Counted from the first letter of the stretch, positions 15,088 through 34,148 are shown. The stretch is DNA of 36,002 nucleotides from Gordonia sp. UBA5067 (GCF_002414845.1 NZ_DIAX01000084.1:1-36002), one strand, 5' to 3'. Notes: a model not told the origin generated them from the sequence alone. Translations and numbers: made by a program.

Positions 15088-15468
15088 ATGGCACGCGTGA
15101 AACGGGCAGTGAATGCCCAGAAGAAGCGTCGGACAACCCTGGAGGCGTCGAAGGGCTACCGCGGACAGCGCTCGCGTCTGTACCGTAAGGCCAAGGAGCA
15201 GCAGCTCCACTCGTTGACCTACGCGTACCGCGACCGCCGGGCGCGCAAGGGTGAGTTCCGCAAGCTGTGGATCTCGCGCATCAACGCCGCAGCCCGGCTC
15301 AACGACATCACCTACAACCGCTTCATCCAGGGTCTCAAGGCCGCTGGTGTCGAGGTGGACCGCAAGGTGCTCGCCGAGATCGCCGTGAGTGACCCGCAGG
15401 CCTTCACCGGCCTCGTGGAGGTGGCCCGGAAGGCGCTGCCCGACGACGTGAACGCACCGGCCGCCTGA
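15088..15468 (+). CDS. rplT: 50S ribosomal protein L20
   Basis: This encodes 126 residues. It begins [20 protein letters not shown], with the basic N-terminal arm [18 protein letters not shown] that threads into 23S rRNA, then [16 protein letters not shown] and [16 protein letters not shown], and a short acidic tail. L20 is an early-assembling 23S-binding protein, and in other bacteria it represses its own operon by binding the mRNA. The start is supported by AGAGGA at 15076-15081, 6 bases before the ATG. Last ribosomal gene of the operon; the methyltransferase gene follows after 29 bases, with an inverted repeat across its start. Confidence 0.98.
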   Translation: MARVKRAVNAQKKRRTTLEASKGYRGQRSRLYRKAKEQQLHSLTYAYRDRRARKGEFRKLWISRINAAARLNDITYNRFIQGLKAAGVEVDRKVLAEIAVSDPQAFTGLVEVARKALPDDVNAPAA

Positions 15469-15488
15469 TCGCGCCGCAATCGCCGAAG

Positions 15489-15531
15489 CAACCCGCGATG
15501 GATGTTCTGACCGAACGTTCGTCGCGGGTTG
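15489..15531 (+). promoter_or_regulatory. Long inverted repeat straddling the methyltransferase start codon
   Basis: CAACCCGCGA (15489-15498) is the exact reverse complement of TCGCGGGTTG (15522-15531), 10 bp with a 23-base loop that contains the rest of the ATG (15498-15500) and a second palindrome CGAACGTTCG (15512-15521). No Shine-Dalgarno sequence precedes the ATG, and the 5' arm occupies the place where one would be. It may end some rplT transcripts or limit translation of the next gene. Confidence 0.5.
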
Positions 15532-16289
15532 TGTCGTTTGCCAAGCTGCACCGCGGCGCCGCGCGGCGGGAACGGGGCGAGTTCCTCGTCGAGGGGGCCA
15601 ACGCTGTGGCGTCGGCGCTGGTCACCGGTCGTGCCCAGACCGTGCTGGTGGGCGAGGACTCCGCCGACCGCTATGCCGACCTGGTGGCGACGGCCGCCGG
15701 GCAGGGCGTCGCGGTACTGGTGCTGACCGCGCGGGCGGTGGGCAAGCTCGCCGACGCCACCACCCCGCCGGGGGTGTTCGCCGTGTGCGCGCTGCTCGAC
15801 GTTCAGCTCGCTGAGGTCCTTGACGCCGCGCCGCGGTTGCTGGCGGTCGCGGTCGAGCCGCGCGAGCCAGGCAATCTCGGCACCATCATCCGCACGGCCG
15901 ACGCGATGGGCGCGGACGCAGTGGTCATTCTCGGCGACGCGGTTGACCCGCACAATGGTAAGTGTGTCCGCGCCAGTGCCGGCAGTGTCTTCCACCTGCC
16001 GATCGCGCGCGAGCGCTCCGTCTCAGCCGGACTCGCCGCGTTGGGCGACGCGGGTCTGACATTGCTCGCCACGAGTGCCGACGGTGAGACGGTGCTGACC
16101 GACGCGGGCCGGCTGCTCGCCGGCCGCACCGCCTGGTTGTTTGGCAATGAGGCCCATGGTCTTCCCGAAGCCGTGGTGGCAGTCGCCGACCACCGCGTGT
16201 CCATCCCGATTCGGGGCCGCGCGGAGAGCCTCAACCTGGCGACCGCTGCGGCGATCTGCCTCTACGAGAGCGCCCGCGCTCAAGTCTGA
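15498..16289 (+). CDS. TrmH/SpoU-family rRNA 2'-O-methyltransferase
   Basis: This encodes 263 residues. The N-terminal domain (about 1-95) has the RNA-binding substrate fold seen before SpoU domains: VVSFAKLHRGAARRERGEFLVEG. The C-terminal SPOUT knot carries the three motifs in order: EPREPGNLGTIIRTADAMG, then WLFGNEAHGLP, then SIPIRGRAESLNLATAAAI. These bind S-adenosylmethionine in the trefoil knot. The enzyme probably methylates a ribose 2'-OH in 23S rRNA. It occupies the place of M. tuberculosis Rv1644 (tsnR), directly after rplT. The substrate nucleotide cannot be read from sequence. ATG 15498 lacks a Shine-Dalgarno sequence, so expression may depend on read-through from rplT and on the inverted repeat over the start. 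Confidence 0.93.
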   Translation: MDVLTERSSRVVSFAKLHRGAARRERGEFLVEGANAVASALVTGRAQTVLVGEDSADRYADLVATAAGQGVAVLVLTARAVGKLADATTPPGVFAVCALLDVQLAEVLDAAPRLLAVAVEPREPGNLGTIIRTADAMGADAVVILGDAVDPHNGKCVRASAGSVFHLPIARERSVSAGLAALGDAGLTLLATSADGETVLTDAGRLLAGRTAWLFGNEAHGLPEAVVAVADHRVSIPIRGRAESLNLATAAAICLYESARAQV

Positions 16290-16394
16290 GCGGGGGCGAT
16301 GGCTATTTCGTTGGGTGCGAACCACGTCCGTGGATCCACCGGTTGAGTAGTTCACCCGACGCCGTGAGGCCGCGGGGACCCGACACTGGAGCGT

Positions 16395-18838
<2,444 letters not shown>

Positions 18839-18915
18839 ACGCCGGCCCCGCCCAGACCCCGCGGAGCAGACCCCGCAGACCACCCTCACCGACCAATCCG
18901 AAAGCAGCAGCCACC

Positions 18916-21399
18916 GTGCGTGTCCCACAGTCCTGGTTGACCGACGTACTCGACAGCGCCGTCCCGCGAACCGCTGATGACATCGATGCGGCCTTCGTCC
19001 GCGTCGGCTTCGAGATCGAGGATGTCGAGCCGTTCGGCGACATCGACGGGCCACTGGTCGTCGGCCGCGTCGAGGCGATCGAGGAACTCACCGATTTCAA
19101 GAAGCCAATCCGCTTCTGCCACGTTGCAGTCGGCGAGCCGCAGCCCCGCGACATCGTGTGTGGTGCGCGCAACTTCACCGAGGGCGACCTGGTCGTTGTC
19201 GCCCTGCCCGGCGTCACACTGCCCGGCGGCTTCGAAATCGCGACGCGGAAAACCTACGGCAAGACGTCGGACGGCATGATTTGCTCGGTGACCGAGCTCG
19301 GTGTGGGCAATGACCACTCCGGCATCCTCGTGCTGCCCGCCGGGTCGGCCGAGCCGGGCGACGACGCACGAGTCGTGCTGGGACTGCCGGACACGGCCAT
19401 CGACATCAACGTGACACCGGACCGTGGTTATGCATTCTCGGTGCGCGGCCTCGGCCGGGAACTGGCCGGGAGCCTCGGCGTCGGATTCCGGGAGCCGGGC
19501 GCCGATGTCGACCCGGGTGCCGCCGGGGACGGATGGGCGGTGACGATTGATCCGGCCACCGGTGCGACTCGGTACACGGCACAGGTGATCGAGGGTGTCG
19601 ACCCGGCCGCGGCGTCACCGTGGTGGCTGCGCAAGCGCCTGCTGGTCGCGGGCATCCGGCCGATCTCGGCCGTGGTGGACGTGACCAACTACGTGATGAT
19701 CGAGCTCGGTCAGCCGTTGCACGCTTTCGACGCCGACCGGTTGCGCGGCGACATTGCGGTGCGCAACGCGGCCGCGGGGGAGAAGCTGGTGACCCTCGAC
19801 GGGGTCGAGCGCTGCCTGGACACCGAGGATGTCGTCATCGCTGACGAATCCGGTGCCGTCGCCCTGGCGGGGGTGATGGGCGGCGCCGCCACCGAGGTCG
19901 GCGATGAGACGGTGCGAGTTCTGCTGGAGGCGGCCACCTTTGACCCGGTGCGCGTCTTCCGGTCCGGCAAGCGCCACAAGCTCACTTCGGAGGCGGCCAA
20001 GCGGTTCGAGCGGACTGTTGATCCGGAGATCACCGCGGTGGCCTCGGCGCGGGCGGCGCAGCTCATCGTCGAGATCGCCGGCGGCGCCCTGCAAGGTGTG
20101 CGGACCGACGTTCGGTTGCCCGTTCCGCCGGCACCGACCATCGACTTCGCCGCCGATGCGCCCGATCGTACGGCCGGCATCGACTACCCGGCGGGTACGT
20201 CGGGCAATCGCCTGCGTGAGGTGGGCTGCGAGGTCGTGGCGGAGGGCGATCGGCTGCGGGTGACTCCGCCGCCGTGGCGGCCCGACCTGCGACAGTCGGC
20301 TGATCTCGTCGAGGAGGTGCTGCGCCTCGAAGGCCTGGAGGACATTCCCGCGGTCGTGCCGCGCGCGCCCGGCGGGCACGGTCTCACCGCCGCTCAGCGA
20401 CGGCGGCGCAGCATCGGGCGCACGCTCGCCCTCGACGGATTCATCGAGGTGCTGCCGTATCCGTTTATGCCCGCCGGCGTCTTCGACACGTGGGGCCTGT
20501 CCGGCGACGATCCGCGGCGGGCGACCGTCCGGGTGCTCAACCCGCTGGAATCCGACCGCCCGGAGCTCAACACGACGCTGCTGCCCGGCCTGCTGGAGAT
20601 GGTGGGGCGCAACCTGGCGCGCGGGCAGCGCGAGGTGGCGCTGTTCACCATCGGTCAGGTGGTACTCGGCGGCGGCGGCGGCGGCGACGCGGTGGTGGGG
20701 GCCCTTGATGTGACCGCGCGCCCCAGCGAGGCCGACCTGGACCGGCTCGACGCCAGTCTGCCCGCCCAGCCCGTCCATGTCGCGGCGGTACTGACCGGTG
20801 CGGCCGAGCCGGCCGGTCCGTGGGGCCCGGGTCGGCCGGCGGATGCCGGTGACGCCTTTGCGGCGGCACGGTCGATCGCCCGCGCCGCCGGCGTCGACGT
20901 CGCACTTCTCGCCGACGAACACCTGCCGTGGCATCCGGGCCGCTGCGCCCGGATCGTCGTCGACGGCGCAGCCGGTGAGCAGGTCACCGTCGGCTGGGCC
21001 GGCGAGCTGCACCCGGCGGTCTGCGACCGGGCGAACCTGCCCATGCGGACCTGTGCGCTCGAGTTGTCCATCGACGCGCTTCCGCTGTCGGTGAAGCTGC
21101 CGGCGCCGAGCCTGTCGGTCTTCCCAGCGGTACTACAGGATCTGGCCGTCGTCGTCGACGACGCGGTGCCCGCGGCCGAGGTTGCCGCGGCCCTGCGCGA
21201 AGGTGCCGGTGAACTGCTGGAATCGCTGGACCTGTTCGATGTCTACGTCGGTGACCAGGTCGGGGCCGGGAGCAAGTCGCTGGCGTTCGCGCTGCGGTTC
21301 CGCGCCGCCGATCGCACCCTCACCGAGGATGAGGCCAACGCCGCGAAGCTGGCCGCCGTCGAGTATGCGGGAAGCGCTGTCGGCGCGCGCCTGCGCTAG
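18916..21399 (+). CDS. pheT: Phenylalanyl-tRNA synthetase beta subunit
   Basis: This encodes 827 residues from GTG 18916. The frame is open 174 codons further upstream over pheS, but that part is a shadow of pheS. GTG 18916 gives MRVPQSWLTDVLDS, the family N-terminus. Domains in order: EMAP/tRNA-binding-like OB fold (about 40-150, VVGRVEAIEEL, VCGARNF), B3/4 editing region (about 210-370, KRLLVAGIRPISAVVDVTNYVM, GQPLHAFDADRL), B5 domain (about 400-470), catalytic-like core (about 485-690) and a C-terminal anticodon-binding FDX-ACB domain ending VGARLR. PheT proofreads mischarged Tyr-tRNA(Phe) and binds tRNA. A run of six GGC codons (20668-20685) gives Gly585-590, a small slippage-prone spot. 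The editing motifs look intact. The metallophosphoesterase gene follows after 14 bases. Confidence 0.97.
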   Translation: MRVPQSWLTDVLDSAVPRTADDIDAAFVRVGFEIEDVEPFGDIDGPLVVGRVEAIEELTDFKKPIRFCHVAVGEPQPRDIVCGARNFTEGDLVVVALPGVTLPGGFEIATRKTYGKTSDGMICSVTELGVGNDHSGILVLPAGSAEPGDDARVVLGLPDTAIDINVTPDRGYAFSVRGLGRELAGSLGVGFREPGADVDPGAAGDGWAVTIDPATGATRYTAQVIEGVDPAAASPWWLRKRLLVAGIRPISAVVDVTNYVMIELGQPLHAFDADRLRGDIAVRNAAAGEKLVTLDGVERCLDTEDVVIADESGAVALAGVMGGAATEVGDETVRVLLEAATFDPVRVFRSGKRHKLTSEAAKRFERTVDPEITAVASARAAQLIVEIAGGALQGVRTDVRLPVPPAPTIDFAADAPDRTAGIDYPAGTSGNRLREVGCEVVAEGDRLRVTPPPWRPDLRQSADLVEEVLRLEGLEDIPAVVPRAPGGHGLTAAQRRRRSIGRTLALDGFIEVLPYPFMPAGVFDTWGLSGDDPRRATVRVLNPLESDRPELNTTLLPGLLEMVGRNLARGQREVALFTIGQVVLGGGGGGDAVVGALDVTARPSEADLDRLDASLPAQPVHVAAVLTGAAEPAGPWGPGRPADAGDAFAAARSIARAAGVDVALLADEHLPWHPGRCARIVVDGAAGEQVTVGWAGELHPAVCDRANLPMRTCALELSIDALPLSVKLPAPSLSVFPAVLQDLAVVVDDAVPAAEVAAALREGAGELLESLDLFDVYVGDQVGAGSKSLAFALRFRAADRTLTEDEANAAKLAAVEYAGSAVGARLR

Positions 21400-21413
21400 G
21401 GCGGATACCCCGG

Positions 21414-22544
21414 ATGGTGGTCGTTCTCGCCGGAGTCATCGGCATCGCCTTTGTTGCCCTGTCGGCCTATTGGCTGCACCGCCGACTGGTTGTCGCGACC
21501 GGTCTCAGCGGCCGGTGGGCCCTCGCCGCCGACCTGGTCCTCGGCGCGGGGTCGATCGCCGGGGTGGCCGCCCTGCTCGTGGGCCGCACCCTTGATCCGG
21601 CGTGGGCCCGGCCCATCGGCCTGGTCGGATTCACCTGGTGGGCGCTGGTGTTCTACGTGTCGCTCGGCGCAGCGGTCATCGGCCTGCTGGCGCTGGGGGT
21701 TGGGCTGGTCCGCGGCCGTTCCGAAGGCCCGCGCACCTGGGTGTCGGTGCTGACCGGACTCATGGTTCTCGCGGCTATGGCGGCGGTGGGGTTCGGGCTC
21801 GTGGAGGCGTCCCGGCCGGCCGTCACGGAGGACTCCGCGGTGGTCGATCGACTACCTGTTGAGTTTGACGGTGTGCGCGTCGCATTCATCACCGACCTCC
21901 ATGTGGGGCCGGTGCGCGGGCCTGGCTTCACCCGGCGGGTGGTCGATCAGGTCAACGCCGCAAAGCCTGACGTCGTTATTCTTGGCGGCGACCTGGCCGA
22001 CGGCACCATCGTCAACGTTGGTTCCGACCTCGAGCCGTTGCGCGATCTGCGCGCCCCGCTCGGGGTCTTCGGGGTCAGTGGAAACCATGAGTACTACTCC
22101 GACGACGGTGGGTCGTGGCTGCGGTTCTGGGAGACGCTGGGCATTCGCCCGCTGCGTAACGAGCGCGTTGAACTGCGTCGCGGCGCCGCGGTGATCGACC
22201 TGGCCGGCGTCTACGACGCGACGGCCCCGGCGCCCTACCGGCCCGATCTCGCGGCGGCGTTGGGCGGCCGCGATCTCCGCCGGGCGCTGATCCTGGCGGC
22301 GCACGAGCCCCGGCAGGCGAAGGAGGCGCAGCGGCGCGGTGTCGGCCTGCAGTTTTCCGGGCACACTCACGGAGGCCAGATCTGGCCGTTTGGATATGCC
22401 GTCCGTCTGCAGCAGCCGATCGTGGCCGGTTTCGGCACTGTCGGCGACGTGCCAGTCTTCGTCTCACGCGGCACCGGGGCATGGGGCCCGCCGGTGCGGG
22501 TCGGCGCACCACCGCAGATCGCCATGGTCACGCTGCGGCGGTGA
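21414..22544 (+). CDS. Membrane-anchored metallophosphoesterase
   Basis: This encodes 376 residues. The first ~130 residues contain four hydrophobic segments (about 2-20, 36-57, 68-98, 109-130). A calcineurin-like phosphoesterase domain follows with all metal motifs: ITDLHVG (Asp161, His163), GGDLADG (Asp193), GNHEYY (Asn224, His225), AHEP (His297) and SGHTHGGQ (His317, His319). This layout is like the YkuE/YaeI class, whose members act on phospholipid or lipid-linked phosphoesters at the membrane; the substrate here is unknown. The domain probably faces the cytosol or outer leaflet depending on topology, which I cannot settle. It follows pheT by 14 bases and is likely co-transcribed. A GC-rich hairpin after its stop separates it from argC. 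Confidence 0.92.
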   Translation: MVVVLAGVIGIAFVALSAYWLHRRLVVATGLSGRWALAADLVLGAGSIAGVAALLVGRTLDPAWARPIGLVGFTWWALVFYVSLGAAVIGLLALGVGLVRGRSEGPRTWVSVLTGLMVLAAMAAVGFGLVEASRPAVTEDSAVVDRLPVEFDGVRVAFITDLHVGPVRGPGFTRRVVDQVNAAKPDVVILGGDLADGTIVNVGSDLEPLRDLRAPLGVFGVSGNHEYYSDDGGSWLRFWETLGIRPLRNERVELRRGAAVIDLAGVYDATAPAPYRPDLAAALGGRDLRRALILAAHEPRQAKEAQRRGVGLQFSGHTHGGQIWPFGYAVRLQQPIVAGFGTVGDVPVFVSRGTGAWGPPVRVGAPPQIAMVTLRR

Positions 22545-22554
22545 CCTGCGCCGG

Positions 22555-22584
22555 CCGGCCCATTCGGGGTACGTCCCGGGCCGG
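22555..22584 (+). terminator. GC-rich hairpin after the phosphoesterase gene
   Basis: CCGGCCC (22555-22561) pairs perfectly with GGGCCGG (22578-22584). Inside the loop GGG (22567-22569) can pair with CCC (22575-22577). It lies 10 bases after the stop and just before the A+T-rich argC operator. It lacks a U-tract (AAATGA follows), so termination is plausible but not certain. Confidence 0.4.
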
Positions 22585-24869
<2,285 letters not shown>

Positions 24870-24873
<4 letters not shown>

Positions 24874-25756
24874 GTGCGGCGTTTGAGCGGGCCCAGCTAC
24901 TGGCCGATGCCCTGCCCGCGCTCCAGGAACTGCACGGCGCGACCGTCGTCGTGAAGTATGGCGGCAACGCGATGGTCGACGATGAGCTCAAGCGGGCCTT
25001 TGCCGACGACATGGTGTTGCTGCGCGCCTGTGGCATCCATCCGGTCGTCGTGCACGGCGGCGGCCCGCAGATTTCGGCAATGCTCGCCCGCGTCGGCCTC
25101 GAGGGGGAGTTCCGGGGCGGGTTCCGCGTTACCACCCCCGAGGTGATGGACATCGTCCGGATGGTGCTGTTCGGGCAGGTCGGACGCGAGCTAGTCGGCC
25201 TCATCAACACTCATGGCCCCTACGCGGTGGGCATCACCGGTGAGGACGCGCACCTGTTCACCGCCACCCGCCGGACGGTGCTGGTCGACGGCGAGCAGAC
25301 CGACATCGGGCTGGTCGGCGACATTGCGGCGGTGAACACCTCGGCCATCGACGACCTGATTGCGGCCGGCCGGATCCCGGTGGTCTCGACCATCGCCCCC
25401 GACCGGGACGGGGTGGCGCACAATATCAACGCCGATACCGCGGCCGGCGCACTGGCCGAGGCGTTGGGCGCCGCGCGCCTGGTAATGCTGACCGACGTTC
25501 CCGGGCTGTACACGAACTGGCCGGATCGCTCGTCGCTGACGAGCCATCTCGGTGCTGACGCCCTGGCCGAACTGCTGGGATCGCTGGACGCGGGGATGAT
25601 CCCCAAGATGGAGGCCTGCCTGCGCGCCGTGCGGGGCGGGGTTTTCGCGGCGCAGGTGATCGATGGGCGGGAACCGCACGCGGTGCTGGCCCGACTGCTG
25701 GCCGCACCGGATGACGAGTCGGTCGGCACCACGGTGACCGTCAACGAGGAGGACAG

Positions 25757-25760
<4 letters not shown>
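24870..25760 (+). CDS. argB: Acetylglutamate kinase
   Basis: This encodes 296 residues from ATG 24870, which overlaps the argJ stop by ATGA. The same frame stays open far upstream through argJ, but that is an Arg-rich shadow. ArgB phosphorylates N-acetylglutamate, the usual point of arginine feedback. Amino-acid kinase motifs are [10 protein letters not shown] (26-35), [13 protein letters not shown] (60-72), the substrate-contacting [28 protein letters not shown] with [17 protein letters not shown], and LTDVPGLY. The C-terminal [18 protein letters not shown] contains residues of the arginine site in feedback-sensitive enzymes. The N-terminal helix ([17 protein letters not shown]) typical of arginine-inhibited hexameric kinases is present, so feedback inhibition is likely. 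Confidence 0.97.
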
Positions 25761-28385
<2,625 letters not shown>

Positions 28386-28418
28386 CGACCCGGCGTGCCG
28401 ATCCGCTGGGCCGGCCCG

Positions 28419-28424
28419 CACAAT
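28419..28424 (+). promoter_or_regulatory. Candidate -10 element for argGH
   Basis: CACAAT lies 38 bases before the argG ATG, within the 77-base argR-argG gap. The Shine-Dalgarno sequence TAGGAG (28447-28452) is 10 bases before that ATG. The A+T-rich patch GACAAATCACAAC (28431-28443) might include an ArgR half-site, but I see no convincing pair. Read-through from argR is also possible. Confidence 0.3.
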
Positions 28425-28462
28425 AGAACCGACAAATCACAACCCGTAGGAGCACACACCCC

Positions 28463-31086
<2,624 letters not shown>

Positions 31087-31147
31087 AGTGAACGGGCACG
31101 TCTCGGCTGGGGGTCAGTCGGGCGCAGAGCAGAGGTGGAGTTTGCCA

Positions 31148-34111
31148 ATGGGAATCGGCGGAGCGGTCAATCGGGTGTTGGCGACGGCGCAGAACGGGTT
31201 GGAGGTCCTCCGTTTCGGCGGACTCGAGACCGGCACCGAGCCGGCACCGTTCCAGGTGGTCGAAACCGAGAAGATGTTTCGGTTGCGGCGCTACTTCCCC
31301 GACGACGAGGACTCGGTCGCCGACGTCATCCTGGTGCACCCGATGATGGTCTCGGCCAACATCTACGACGTCACCGAGGACAAGGGCGCGGTGTCGGTGC
31401 TACATCGGTACGGCATTACCCCGTGGGTCGTCGATTTCGGGTCGCCGGACCGGGAGGAGGGCGGACGGGAGCGAACCCTGGCCGACCACATCGTGGCGCT
31501 TTCCCGGATCGTGGACATCGTGCGTGAAATCACCGGCCGTGACGTCCACCTGGCCGGCTACTCCCAAGGCGGCATGTTCGTCTACCAGTGCGCGGCGCTG
31601 CGCCGATCCGAGGGCATCGCCAGCGTCATCACGTATGGCTCGCCGGTCGACGTGCTCGCGGCCCTACCCCTCGGACTGCCCGCGGGCATCGCCGCGCCGG
31701 GCGCGGAATTCCTCGCCGACAAGATCTTCCCGCATATCTCCATTCCCGGCTGGCTGGCCCGTACCGGCTTCCAGTTGCTCGACCCGGTCAAGACGGCCCG
31801 CAGCCGCCTGGACTTCTTGCTGCAACTCCACGACCGTGACGCGCTGCTGCCGCGCGAGGATCAGCGTCGGTTCCTGGAGGACGATGGCTGGGTGGCGTGG
31901 TCGGGCCCGGCGATTGCCGAACTGCTCCGCCAATTCGTGTCGCACAACCGCATGATGTCGGGCGGGTTCGTCATCAACGGCGACCTGGTGACACTGGCGG
32001 AGGTCACCTGCCCGGTGCTGGCTTTCGTCGGTACCGCCGACGACATCGGCCAGCCGGCGGCCGTTCGGGGGATCTTGCGCGCTGCACCGAAGGCGCAGGT
32101 ATACGAATCGCGGCTGCCGGTGGGACATTTCGGTCTCGTCGTCGGATCGGTGGCCGGCGGGCAGACGTGGCCGACGACGGCCGAATGGATCCGGTGGCGC
32201 GACGACCTCGGTCCCGAGCCCGAGGACGTCGAGGCGATGGCGGACCATGCCGACGAGTCGGGCACCGGCGTCACGATGTCCTCGCGGGTTCAGCACGGCC
32301 TGAACGCGGTGGCTGATGCCGGGGTGGCCGCCGGCCGTGACCTCGTCGACACCGCGGTGGCGGTGCAGCGCACGTCGCGCGCGATTGCCGCCGAGTCGGT
32401 CCGCACCGTTCCGCGACTGTTCCGCCTCGGTCAGATTCAGCCGAGCACCCGCATCTCGCTGGGCAAGCTCATGTCGGAGAACAATCGTCGTGCGCGGAAC
32501 AAGGAACTTTTCCTGTTCGAGAACCGCGTGCTCACCCACGAGCAGGTCAACACCCGCATCGACAATGTTGTCGCCGGTCTGATCTCGTGCGGTGTCCGTC
32601 CCGGGCAACGCGTCGGCGTGCTGATGGATACCCGGCCGAGTGCACTGGTCGTCGTCGCGGCGCTGTCGCGGCTGGGCGCGGTCGGGGTGTTGTTGACCAC
32701 CGACCTGGACATTTCCGTCGGTATCAAGATCGCCGAGGCGCGGGTCGTCATCGCCGATCCGAACCACCTCGAGGTCGCACGCGAGCACTCGAACCGGGTG
32801 CTCGTGTTGGGTGGTGGTAGCGGCGACGCACGGGTGATCGAGGCCGCCGACGGGGAGTCGGTGGTCGATATGGAGCAGATCGACCCGGCGGCGGTGCGGT
32901 TGCCGAGCTGGTACCGGCCGGACCCGGGGTTGGCCGGCGACCTCGCCTTCATCCTTTTCACGCGAGGTGCGACGTTCGATCTGACGCCCTGGCCGGTGAC
33001 CAATCACAGGTTCGCGATCTCTGCATTCGGCGCTGCGTCGGCGGCTGGCCTGACCAGTACCGATACGGTCTACTGCTTGCCGCCGCTGAGTCATCCGTCG
33101 GGCCTGTTGACCACGCTGGGCGCCACTCTCGTCGGCCGCTCCCGTATCGCGCTGTCCAATGGGGTGGACGCTAAAACCTTCAGCACCGAAGTGATGCGCT
33201 ACGGCGTCACCGTCGTCTCCTACACCTGGACGATGATGCGCGACGTGGTGCGGTCACCCGACTTCGAGATCGATCAGCACAATCCGATCCGGCTGTTCAT
33301 GGGCTCGGGTATGCCGCCCGGGCTGTGGGCCGAAGTGCTGGAATCCTTTCCGCGGGCCCACGTGCTCGAGTTTTTTGCGACTGCGGACGGGTCGGCCATT
33401 CTGTCCAACCTGTCCGGGGTCAAGCTCGGCGCCATGGGACGGCCGCTGCCAGAGACGTCCGACGTCGAGATCGCGGCGATCGACGCCGAGAACGAGACAC
33501 TGCGAGTCGGGGCGGACGGGTTCATCGAGAAAGCCGCCGTCGGCGAGGTCGGCCTGCTCCTGTCGGCTGCGCGGCACCGATTCGCCACGAACGGACCGGT
33601 GCTGTCGGATGTGTTCGCCCCACACGACCGGTGGGAACTGTCCAACCACCTGTTCCGGACGGACTCGGCCGCCGACCTCTGGTACATGGGAGCCACCGCC
33701 TCGGTGATCGTGTCGCGCGACGGATCGGTGTATCGCCCGCCAATCGAGCAGGCGCTGTCGTTTGCCCGCGGTGTGGACCAGGTCACCGCGTACCGGGTTC
33801 AGGTGGGCGGAGGCCTGGCGGCCGGCGGCGACGATCTGGCCGTCGCGGCCATTACCGCCCGGGCAGGATCGGCCAGCGCCGTCACGGTATCCACGTTGCG
33901 GGCGGCCCTCGGCAGGTTGCCGGCACAGGAGCGCCCGCATCTGATCACGATGGTGGATTCGATCGAACTCAGCGAATCCTATCGACCGCTGAGCAGTTCG
34001 TTGGCCGCGCAGGGCGTGCCGAAGCCGGGTGCCCGGGTCTGGTACCGCGACGACGAGGGGCGCTATCGGCGGTTCACCAAGGCGGTCGCCACCGAACGCG
34101 GGTGGGAGTAG
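31148..34111 (+). CDS. Alpha/beta-hydrolase - AMP-binding (acyl-CoA synthetase-like) fusion, Rv1683-type
   Basis: This encodes 987 residues from ATG 31148; AGAGGTGGAG ends 7 bases upstream. The frame is open 63 codons earlier over argH, but that is shadow. Residues 40-350 form an alpha/beta hydrolase related to PHA-synthase/lipases: ILVHPMMVS, nucleophile Ser139 in HLAGYSQGGMF, candidate Asp298/299 (VGTADDI) and His327 (LPVGHFGL). An Ala-rich linker (about 365-430) leads to an ANL-like domain (about 435-987) with LTHEQVNTRIDNVVAGL and a GVRPGQRVGVLMDTRP start. The ATP loop, normally SGTTGxPK, is FTRGATFDLTPWP. The usual YxTGD reads FRTDSAADLWYMG, and no C-terminal catalytic Lys is evident. 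Rv1683 (BCG1721) is described as a bifunctional long-chain acyl-CoA synthase/lipase acting on triacylglycerol in lipid droplets. From sequence I trust the hydrolase and doubt the ligase. Confidence 0.9.
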   Translation: MGIGGAVNRVLATAQNGLEVLRFGGLETGTEPAPFQVVETEKMFRLRRYFPDDEDSVADVILVHPMMVSANIYDVTEDKGAVSVLHRYGITPWVVDFGSPDREEGGRERTLADHIVALSRIVDIVREITGRDVHLAGYSQGGMFVYQCAALRRSEGIASVITYGSPVDVLAALPLGLPAGIAAPGAEFLADKIFPHISIPGWLARTGFQLLDPVKTARSRLDFLLQLHDRDALLPREDQRRFLEDDGWVAWSGPAIAELLRQFVSHNRMMSGGFVINGDLVTLAEVTCPVLAFVGTADDIGQPAAVRGILRAAPKAQVYESRLPVGHFGLVVGSVAGGQTWPTTAEWIRWRDDLGPEPEDVEAMADHADESGTGVTMSSRVQHGLNAVADAGVAAGRDLVDTAVAVQRTSRAIAAESVRTVPRLFRLGQIQPSTRISLGKLMSENNRRARNKELFLFENRVLTHEQVNTRIDNVVAGLISCGVRPGQRVGVLMDTRPSALVVVAALSRLGAVGVLLTTDLDISVGIKIAEARVVIADPNHLEVAREHSNRVLVLGGGSGDARVIEAADGESVVDMEQIDPAAVRLPSWYRPDPGLAGDLAFILFTRGATFDLTPWPVTNHRFAISAFGAASAAGLTSTDTVYCLPPLSHPSGLLTTLGATLVGRSRIALSNGVDAKTFSTEVMRYGVTVVSYTWTMMRDVVRSPDFEIDQHNPIRLFMGSGMPPGLWAEVLESFPRAHVLEFFATADGSAILSNLSGVKLGAMGRPLPETSDVEIAAIDAENETLRVGADGFIEKAAVGEVGLLLSAARHRFATNGPVLSDVFAPHDRWELSNHLFRTDSAADLWYMGATASVIVSRDGSVYRPPIEQALSFARGVDQVTAYRVQVGGGLAAGGDDLAVAAITARAGSASAVTVSTLRAALGRLPAQERPHLITMVDSIELSESYRPLSSSLAAQGVPKPGARVWYRDDEGRYRRFTKAVATERGWE

Positions 34112-34148
34112 GCGGCCGACCTGCTGGGGCGCGCGGGTGCTGACTGAC

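Noticed and set aside
15512..15521. CGAACGTTCG as an SOS (LexA) box
   Set aside because: The mycobacterial box needs four bases between TCGAAC and GTTCGA; here the halves abut and the flanks differ.
19615..21012. 465-codon minus-strand frame opposite pheT
   Set aside because: Composition rich in Arg, Gly, His and Gln, no domain, fully antisense to pheT.
31664..33094. 476-codon minus-strand frame opposite the lipase/synthetase fusion
   Set aside because: Antisense shadow of a conserved protein; no recognisable motif.
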